Source: Pomphorhynchus laevis
Lineage: Eukaryota; Acanthocephala; Palaeacanthocephala; Echinorhynchida; Pomphorhynchidae
Direction: 5' to 3'
Length of the DNA: 64,000 nucleotides
NCBI GenBank assembly: GCA_012934845.2
Contig: WNNJ02001735.1
Location: forward strand, 42,541 to 106,540
In this document: positions 59,201 to 64,000 of the stretch, in pieces
Layout: the number at the start of each line of letters is the position of its first letter
Numbering within the stretch: position 1 is the stretch's first letter
Made by a program: the position numbers and the translations under genes
Notes under the pieces: model-generated
Told to the model about the DNA's origin: nothing
The model's database searches: none
Seen by the model: the letters and a program-made list of their open reading frames with translations, nothing else

Positions 59201-62200
59201 TATAGATTAAGACGGAACAATCTTTCTTGATGACACAGCCACCCTACCAAAGATTTTAGCTGTAAAAATTTGAATGTTAAAAATACATATTTCTTGGCAC
59301 TTTTGTGACATTTATAGCCGTAGCTTGCAATTATAGTGTACGTTAGCAGCTTATATAATAGACATTAATGACCTTATAAGCACTTCATCGTTCACATGCG
59401 CTGTCATTTCAAATTTGCAAATATATGACGTCATAACATGTTTATTTTATGTTTCAAAAAATACGGTTAGAAAATAGAATTTACTATCTTTTAATTACCC
59501 TATCATAGCAGATAATGGTTGAAAATTCCGGAATCTTCAATCTGTGCACAAGATTTATAAACTTTGCGCAAAAAAGAGAATCGATTTCGCTGAGAAGGCA
59601 TCGTGGATATATGCATTGATTGAGAAATTCCGTAATAATCTCAGCACGCACTTTCACATCTTATTATTAAAGTAATAGAATTATTGAATATTAACTGGTA
59701 AATATTAACTGGTATTAACATTTGCAGATACAACTGAAATTAAAATGATTTAATGCTCCTTAGACCAGCGGTTCTCAACCACTGGTCTAAGAAGAAAGCT
59801 GATAAAAATGGTATAATAAAACAGCTGCACAATATTTAAATTATTAAGTATTTTTTAAGTATTATTTATTATTTATTAATAAATAAATAATAAATAATAA
59901 TAAATAATAATATTTATTATTAAATATTTTATAAATATTATTTATTATTTATTATTTATTTATCATAACTTTCTTGATCTGCACGTTTTTACTAAATGTT
60001 ATAATATTTATAAATAGAGATTTTACATCAATTGAAATCAATATTTAATTGAAGATGTCAATATTCTGCATACGTTTTGCGAACTGTATTCCATCTCCGA
60101 ACTTTTTTTACTAAGCGATGAACATTGTTCTCGTGTCGGAGATGGAATGCAGTTCTCAAAACGTATGCAGAATATTGACATCTCCAATAAAATAATGATT
60201 TCAATTGATGTAAAATCTCTATTTACAAATATACCGTTGTTAGAATCAATTAGCTTAGCGTCTGAATTTCTAGTTAATACAGAATTTGAGAAACATTTAA
60301 GCATATGTGATTGCACAACTCTAATTATGCACAACAAATATTAATTTTCAATTTGAAAATGAAATGTATGAGCAAGTTGACGGATTGTCTATGGGTAATC
60401 CCCTAGCACCAATACTCGCTGAAATATATATGAGGAAATGGGAAGCTGCACATTTAAAGGATATGAATTACATTCACACCTGGCTTAGGTATGTGGATGA
60501 TGCTTTTGTTCTTTTAAAGGAACCGTTTGACCCGGATTGTTTTTTGGATATATTAAATAGTGCTGATATAAATATTCAGTGGACATTAACGAAGGAAGAA
60601 GATGGTACATTATCCTTCCTTGATGTAAATATTATTAGATCTCCTGCAAACAAAGTAGAAACTGAGGTTTCCCAACAAATTAGTGAGTACCCTAATGTTG
60701 TAAGCTGGGAAAGCAATGTTCCTAGAAATTGGAAAATTTCTGCAGCTTCCTCACTGTTCTTGAGATCAAAGACAATATGTTTTAGTATCTATCTCAAATC
60801 GAAAAGGGATGATGTAATTAAGATGTGTCTTATAAGTAGTGGATATCCGACTTGGGCTATCAAAAAATCATATTTCATGGGAAATAGTACTACGGCAAAA
60901 TTGATAGGCTCAAAACTTGAAACAAAATATATAGGTATACCCTATATTAATGATAAATGGAACGGCAAAACGATCAATCACATAAAACGTTCTAAAAATG
61001 GCACCCCCCAGCATTGCCATATATAATCAAAAAAAATGCCCAAAATAAAAAATATATTTAAACAGAAACCTAATTTTAACAAGGATGGTGTTGTATATAA
61101 AATTCCTTGTGATGGTTGTAATAAGATCTATATTGGTCAATCAGGACAAGGATTGACTAAGCGTATTGACCAACATAGATACTCGATTAAGAGAGGAACA
61201 GGATCTGGGGCTATAAAAAGACACTCCTTGAACAGTAACCATATAATAAATTTGGAAAAAGTCAAGTTATGTCAGTAGAAAACAACGCTTTAGAAATAAA
61301 AATACAAGAAGCTTATTTTATGCACACAAATAGAAACATACTGATGCCCAATAATAAACCAGATATTGAATTAATAACAAATATTTTATAATTGTAATTA
61401 TATTTTTTATATTGATTTGGTCGTTGTTTTATATGTATATTTTTCTTTCGTTGTTTAATTTTTAAAAAGGAGCACATCTAGTCGTTTGATCCGCTGCGCA
61501 ATGAAAAACGTACAATTGACGTCTTTGTTCTGCTGCGCCAAGCGAAGTATGCAGTTGACAGCTTTGAAAATACTTAAATGGTAAAAATATTTTGTAACAT
61601 TTACTCCTGATGATAGCAGTAGGCTATTGAAAATTCGATTAAATAAATATTTTACTTCACTCTCTCCACTAATAAATAATCCAATATGAGTGAACAATCA
61701 ATTTATAATATACTAAATGTAGTCGTGGGCTCACTGTTGATGAGGTCCATCCACGCTGATTGTAGTGTACAATGATACTGATAGGATTAAAACAACCACG
61801 CGAGGATAATACCAAACCGACCAGTTAAGAATAATGGCTCGTGTATGCAATATTCACAATAGTAAAAAGACAGCTTACGGTTTACTGTCCAGTGATCATT
61901 TCGTATTAAAACGGAAATTTCGTATTAAAACGGAAAATTCGATTAAATAAATATTTTACTTCACTCTCTCCACTAATAAATAATCCAATATGAGTGAACA
62001 ATCAATTTACAATGTAAATGGATTAATAGATTTAAATCGAAGGATTTAAATTGATGGATTCAAATCGATAAATTCAAATGAATCTATTAAATTATGATTT
62101 ATTAGTGCAAATCATTCATTATTATTTATTAGTAGAGAGAGTGAAGTAAAATATTTATTTAATCGAATTTTCAATAGCCTACTGCTATCGTCTTCAGGAA

Positions 62201-63866
62201 TAAATGAAGATGATAGCAGATGAATGAAGATGATATTTACTCCTGAAGACGATAGCAGTAGGCTATTGAAAATTCGATTAAATAAATATTTTACTTCACT
62301 CTCTCTACTAATAAAAAATCCAATATGAGTAAACGATCAATTTATAATAGAAATTATAAATAATAAACTGTTTAATTTATATCAAGTTAAAATTTAACGA
62401 ATTGACTAATAAATAATACACAATGTATAAGAATGAGGATTAGATGTCATCAGAAGAAATTGATATATTATAGCTAAATGACATTCCATGCACAGCACAA
62501 TAAGTAGGTTGCAAAAAGCAGTCTGACGGGTGACTTTTTATTCGTTATGTGTTTGCGATTACGCAATGAAAACTCACATAATTTTTGTGACGTAAAATAA
62601 TTTTTAAGCAAAAATCTATGAATATGAAAATCTATGAATTTATTATTAATAAATAATAAATCTATAATTGTTATATATTTTAGAATAAATAGATTTTATT
62701 ATTCATTTGATAAACCACATTGTGGTGAAAATCATTTCAACTAAATTTTTATTTTCAATATTTTAAAATTTTCATTGATTTTGTCGTAGGTTTTATGCGA
62801 TGCGCTAATTATTCATAGGATAAACACAATATTCATATCTAAAACTTACGGTTTCTTTACCTAAATGGAAAAATTAAAATAAGTAGCTTAATTACAATTT
62901 ATAAAAAATTACAAATAAATTTCAATAAATGCAAGCCACCAAATTACTTTAAAAATTAAACACTTACAACTTTTCAAAAAAAATATAAGTGTTCAAGTTA
63001 ATTACAATTGAAAAAGGCTTCGGCCGAAACGTCAATAAATCTGTATCTCTAATTGTTGAGTTAATTTGATTACTTTTAAAGTTATATATAATGCATTAAC
63101 GAATGTAGATTTAAGACACTTTAAGAAATGAAATTTTGATTACATGATATTATTTAATTAATCAAGTAAAAATTACCGAAGAAAATACAACCTTTCGGAA
63201 ACCAATCATGTTTCTGCCCTTCAATTGATTCAATGAATTTTATTGAATGTTCTTTGTGCTGCTGTTCTTCCTTGTGCAAAAGTTCAATCAAATTAGTGTA
63301 CTTTTCGTGTTCCCTCGTCAGTTTATAAGTTTCCTGTATAATACAAACAAATTCGAGAGAGTTAATCTGCTTAAAAATCTAACTTAAACTTATGAATAAA
63401 TCTTATCTTGAATTTTAAGTTTATTTATTTTGGAAATAAATAAAAATGATTTTGTTTGAAAATTAATTACTTAAATTTATTAATTTAAACAACAAAAAAT
63501 AATATAAATATATATAAAAAAATATATATCAAAAATATTAAAAATTAAACAAAAAAGGTTTAAATTTATTTAAATTTTAAACCTGTAAGGAATATTCAAA
63601 ATTAAATAAGAAAATACAACTATTAGAAAATAAGCGGCGAACAAAACAAATCACTTTATATCGACATTAAGATTCAGAATAAAGCGGCAAAATAAATTAT
63701 AAAATTTAAATTCTAAAAACTAACCGAATTTGAAGTAATAGTTTCTCGCTGCTTCTCAAGCTTCGTAATAAGATCTTGAAGATGAACTCGTTGTTTCTCG
63801 TAAGCTTCAATTGGGCACTGTATGTCGAAAATTGAACAGGTCCAAAATGTAGCGTAGAAATGAGGA
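50119..63866 (-). CDS. THOC2: THO complex subunit 2 homologue, 3' half (11 exons)
   Basis: THOC2 is the large scaffold of the nuclear THO/TREX complex, which couples transcription to mRNA packaging and export. Exons on the minus strand, in order: 63866-63725, 63333-63192, 59650-59499, 54722-54594, 54550-54070, 52575-52500, 52451-52342, 52295-52246, 50488-50408, 50361-50278, 50208-50119. All junctions are GT/AG, all phases agree, and the total is 1537 nt (about 511 residues) ending in TGA. From memory, segments match human THOC2: FYATFW, NQCIYPRC (human LQLCIFPRC), FSTIICYDR (FSTLLCYDR), ASCTE, DRYGRFL, WHSSRQIYEK, NYPGFLT, RHVCHKWHY, IQIRN and LEKRI. The charged, Ser/His-rich tail fits the family but is much shorter than in human. 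Upstream exons lie beyond the window. Introns range from 43 nt to 4.8 kb and host a sense LINE and an antisense Penelope. No break was seen, so the gene is probably functional. Confidence 0.93.
50278..50361 (-). CDS. THOC2: THOC2 tail exon 5
   Basis: Follows a 46-nt intron. It encodes DRDSTEEGNRKKRIKSEDK and a Ser-rich end, and could carry a nuclear localisation signal (RKKRIK). The donor is CCT|GTAAAA, phase 0. Confidence 0.75.
50408..50488 (-). CDS. THOC2: THOC2 tail exon 4
   Basis: Acceptor GATCAAAG, donor GTATAG. Encodes ETIADQQHLQLENDKHHR then LTTRERKRP. It is highly charged, with a Lys/Arg cluster like the KRRK region of the human tail. An alternative in-frame acceptor 30 nt downstream would shorten it by ten residues. 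Confidence 0.72.
50805..51160 (-). mobile_element. YIDD-type PLE 3' fragment in a THOC2 intron
   Basis: Minus-strand RT C-terminal block, doubled near 51070-51150 (two copies of the stretch encoding NHLNNxIDTYFK), plus the beginning of the 3' motif (GGGGCCAAATACATGC). Another short copy lies at 51840-51970. Confidence 0.7.
51165..51420 (-). pseudogene. Canonical Penelope GIY-YIG endonuclease fragment
   Basis: Minus strand: TLGVVYQIKCKECDATYVG, TKRLLHLKITRHRNAL, SSSILNHFL, then, in a second frame, FDDVRILAKEQNNYMRLIL. This is the GIY-YIG order VVYxIxCxxCxxxYVG...R...HR. It is a different subfamily from the copy at 61 kb. Confidence 0.65.
52246..52295 (-). CDS. THOC2: THOC2 tail exon 3 (micro-exon)
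   Basis: A 50-nt exon after a 46-nt intron (acceptor TTTTATAG, donor GTATGC). It encodes AGKTSIRSEHNTTYKP. It converts phase 1 to phase 0, exactly what the next exon needs, and this is the main support for it. Confidence 0.68.
52342..52451 (-). CDS. THOC2: THOC2 tail exon 2
   Basis: After a 48-nt intron with a clear CTCTTTTAG acceptor, the frame continues as VKTESPYKQSTQMDNRRN and onward, ending LKD plus one base at GTTAAG. It is hydrophilic and basic like the THOC2 tail. Length and phase (1+108+1) fit both neighbours exactly. Confidence 0.75.
52500..52575 (-). CDS. THOC2: THOC2 tail exon 1
   Basis: Encodes NNRSSTEEINAKTEVSLEKA. The STEE motif and charged composition resemble the start of the human C-terminal tail (KSDESSTEETDK). 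The acceptor could be either of two AGs three bases apart, both in frame. It ends with two bases of a codon before GTAATT, followed by a 48-nt intron. Confidence 0.75.
53000..54069. other. THOC2 intron, AT-rich
   Basis: Part of the 1.5-kb intron between the KSD exon and tail exon 1. Small snap-backs at 52745-52790 and 53458-53480; no gene. Confidence 0.5.
54070..54550 (-). CDS. THOC2: THOC2 exon (NYPGFLT...KSD segment)
   Basis: The largest exon here (481 nt). It opens with ECLNYPGFLTSF, then TFENYRHVCHKWHY, then IQIRNSLKILIRLLPNYPK and ALEKRIDRIRQTEKDTREDL, all aligned with the conserved human core (HVVHKWHYKL, HIRNILIVL, ALERRVHKI). It then turns Ser/Asn-rich (human has a similar Ser-rich KSD stretch). 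The donor is at G|GTATAG. Reading past it only adds intron sequence before a stop. Confidence 0.93.
54594..54722 (-). CDS. THOC2: THOC2 exon (SCTE...YEK segment)
   Basis: Acceptor in TTACGTCTAG. It encodes IFMNITLMLASCTE, DRYGRFLTWLLE and WHSSRQIYEK, which align with the human ASCTENEASRYGRFL and RWHSDRATYEK segments. The donor AAG|GTTGAG opens a 43-nt intron. Reading through that intron stays open, so an exon call based on open frame alone would extend too far. Confidence 0.92.
55076..55092 (-). other. LINE 3' UTR hairpin, copy B
   Basis: Stem GUGUG/CACGC (one G-U pair) with loop CAGCUGG, in the context CUUGUAA...AUUUG. Confidence 0.7.
55366..56821 (-). pseudogene. LINE copy B: reverse transcriptase
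   Basis: Two overlapping open frames. Fingers: PIPTHLLKNI, WKCATVRPLIKK, SSYRPISLLPTLSKLLERLV. Palm: SLDLSSAFDIVDHSILL (A), SSIPSGVPQGSVLGPILFSL (B), MQYANDILIY (C, with N in place of the first catalytic D, so inactive) and LSLNPDKSKIMWILP (D). The thumb follows to VQIRLLIAFRL. Confidence 0.85.
56849..57049 (-). pseudogene. LINE copy B: AP-endonuclease N-terminus
   Basis: LSFFNTRSFLHKADLLIDIF and DILCITESWH match the first conserved blocks of LINE endonucleases (NxRS...K...L.xxx.....DIxxITEtW). The catalytic E of ITES is kept. The rest of the domain is deleted. Confidence 0.75.
58196..58272 (-). repeat. LINE copy B 5' UTR tandem repeats, about 20 bp
   Basis: Four degenerate units on the minus strand of the type TTCCTGTCGGTTCCAGATTT. 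Short tandem 5' UTR units act as promoters in some LINEs; that role is inferred here. Confidence 0.6.
58276..59498. other. THOC2 intron, AT-rich
   Basis: Intron sequence between LINE copy B and the YPRC exon. Nothing else recognised. Confidence 0.5.
59499..59650 (-). CDS. THOC2: THOC2 exon (YPRC...CYDR segment)
   Basis: A 152-nt exon isolated between a 3.5-kb and a 4.8-kb intron. It encodes EIITEFLNQCIYPRC, then a helix and FSTIICYDR, which aligns closely with human NETITKFLQLCIFPRC and FSTLLCYDR. The donor is GTAATT. Both splice phases agree with the flanking exons. Confidence 0.92.
59759..59791. repeat. Short hairpin with hAT-like terminus
   Basis: CTTAGACCAG/CTGGTCTAAG arms around a centre containing CAGCGGTTCTCAACC, which looks like a hAT transposon end. 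The flanks are inverted rather than duplicated, so it is not a plain hAT insertion. Confidence 0.45.
60006..60230. repeat. Inverted duplication at the Penelope 5' edge
   Basis: Arms 60006-60100 and 60137-60230 are near-identical inverted copies of the motif A region of the RT, with a 36-bp spacer. Inverted 5'-truncated partners are a known feature of Penelope insertions. Confidence 0.88.
60364..61026 (+). pseudogene. Penelope reverse transcriptase, palm to thumb
   Basis: A 220-residue open frame with motifs B (GLSMGNPLAPILAEIYM), C (RYVDDAFVLL) and the FLDVNI block. It continues to KSKRDDVIKMCLISSGYP and ends just before the GIY-YIG frame. Confidence 0.85.
61036..61278 (+). pseudogene. Penelope GIY-YIG endonuclease
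   Basis: MPKIKNIFKQKP linker, then GVVYKIPCDGCNKIYIGQSG, LTKRIDQHRYSIKRG, AIKRHSLNSNHIINLEKV. The Tyr, Gly, Arg and His positions of the GIY-YIG fold are present, with the CxxC knuckle typical of Penelope. The C-terminal EIKIQEAYFMH follows in another frame. Confidence 0.85.
61600..62345. repeat. Penelope terminal repeats, direct and inverted
   Basis: A block with TAGCAGTAGGCTATTGAAAA, TTCGATTAAATAAAT and TTCACTCTCTCCACTAATAA occurs at 61600-61705, 61925-62010 (partial), inverted at 62128-62206, and at 62234-62345. It probably represents pLTRs of the canonical Penelope family. A related piece lies at 51690-51755. Confidence 0.75.
62128..62313. repeat. Long palindrome in Penelope terminal repeats
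   Basis: About 80-bp arms (outer TTATTAGTAGAGAGAGTGAA, inner ATCGTCTTCAGGA) with a spacer of about 27 bp made of short ATGAAGATGATA repeats. Confidence 0.88.
62346..62999. other. THOC2 intron, AT-rich
   Basis: 62390-62475 resembles the edge of a YIDD-type PLE end (GACTAATAAATAATACAC, ATTAGATGTCATCAG). Nothing else. Confidence 0.4.
63008..63045 (+). ncRNA. Degenerate hammerhead-like motif
   Basis: Stem II GGC-UUCG-GCC followed by GAAACGUC (the standard 3' half with minimal stem III), but the 5' core reads UUGAAAA rather than CUGANGA, so it is probably inactive. Confidence 0.4.
63192..63333 (-). CDS. THOC2: THOC2 exon (charged coiled-coil segment)
   Basis: Acceptor ATACAG, phase 0 entry. It encodes a Glu/Lys/His-rich helix (YTNLIELLHKEEQQHKEH) ending in HDWFPK, corresponding to the human stretch ending KDNWLLAK. 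The donor is taken as AAAG|GTTGTA because the resulting phase joins exactly to the next exon. A second possible donor (GTAATT) lies 15 nt downstream in the same phase and would add five residues. Confidence 0.85.
63725..63866 (-). CDS. THOC2: THOC2 exon (FYATFW segment)
   Basis: First exon visible in the window. It follows a pyrimidine-rich tract ending in AG and ends at a GTTAGT donor. It encodes HFYATFWTCSIFDIQCP followed by a heptad-like stretch, matching the human THOC2 segment that reads QFYATFWSLTMYDL. It enters with one base of a codon and leaves in phase 0. The sequence from here to the window edge looks intronic. Confidence 0.9.
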
Positions 63867-64000
63867 CTGAAAAAAGAGTCGATTAACAGTAAAATGTATA
63901 AATGACAAAAATCCATAATAAATATTAAGAATAAATTTAAAATAATTTATAAATATTAAATACATCATACGTATTTATTAAATATACACATTATTGTGTA

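Larger units (their letters stand above)
60006..61390 (+). mobile_element. Canonical Penelope element (RT + GIY-YIG), antisense in a THOC2 intron
   Basis: RT: IMISIDVKSLFTNIP (motif A), YEQVDGLSMGNPLAPILAEI (B), WLRYVDDAFVLL (C), GTLSFLDVNI (D/E), thumb with NVPRNWK and SSGYPTWAIKKSY. Endonuclease: VVYKIPCDGCNKIYIGQSGQ, R, HR and SNHIINLEKVKL, ending EAYFMHTNRNILMPN. This is the standard Penelope order. Three open frames cover it, so it is broken but not old. The RT N-terminal end is missing and is replaced by an inverted copy of its own 5' edge. Confidence 0.88.

Noticed and set aside
59759-59791. hAT transposon insertion
   Set aside because: The terminus-like string lacks an 8-bp direct target duplication and a second separate end; the flanks are inverted.

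Overview
The window is AT-rich eukaryotic DNA, most likely from a small invertebrate. The signs are a metazoan-type THO complex gene with very short (43-69 nt) and very long (3.5-4.8 kb) introns, a nuclear tRNA-Gly(GCC) pair, and a dense graveyard of non-LTR (LINE) and Penelope-like (PLE) retroelements. The species cannot be named from the sequence. I recognised no LTR retrovirus kin, Polinton or toxin gene.

Host genes. The main host gene is on the minus strand: the 3' half of a THOC2 homologue, built here from eleven exons between 63866 and 50119. All splice phases agree, it reads through without a break, and it ends in a charged tail typical of the family. Its introns hold a sense-strand LINE (55076-58275), a nearly full-length Penelope with a GIY-YIG domain in antisense (60006-61390), and smaller PLE pieces. 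A second host gene, 37311-39062 (+), is a single-exon type I membrane protein with leucine-rich-repeat-like segments. Two tRNA-Gly(GCC) genes lie at 10841 and 11570 in a tandem duplication. A short minus-strand coding stretch at 18909-19023 may be an exon of an unidentified gene.

Mobile elements, left to right. 1-2615: a CR1/Jockey-group LINE (copy A). 2880-7040: a LINE with an N-terminal Cys cluster, an RT and a C-terminal restriction-like endonuclease (RLE), split by a 5'-truncated CR1-like LINE (copy C) with an 8-bp target duplication. 7205-10265: further RLE-LINE copies, one lacking the RT core. 11057-11404: a related 3' fragment sits in one tRNA duplicate and is absent from the other, so both filled and empty sites are present. 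12.3-12.7 kb: two hammerhead-ribozyme-like motifs on opposite strands flank an (AT)n tract. 13.3-22 kb, 30-35 kb, 42.6-44.9 kb and 50.8-52 kb: fragments of a YIDD-type PLE whose 3' ends carry a conserved structured motif. 45.5-48.5 kb: another CR1-like LINE with a Pro-Val-Asn repeat linker. It lies between two near-identical blocks of an ~90-bp satellite (41.5-42.4 and 48.5-49.9 kb).

Two themes stand out. (1) Conserved RNA structures recur in the retroelements: a covarying 5-bp/7-nt hairpin at the LINE 3' end, hammerhead-like motifs, and a pseudoknot-capable module at PLE ends. (2) Many short perfect snap-back palindromes occur. Several replace LINE sequence present in a sister copy or sit at the 5' edge of truncated insertions, which points to template switching during synthesis.
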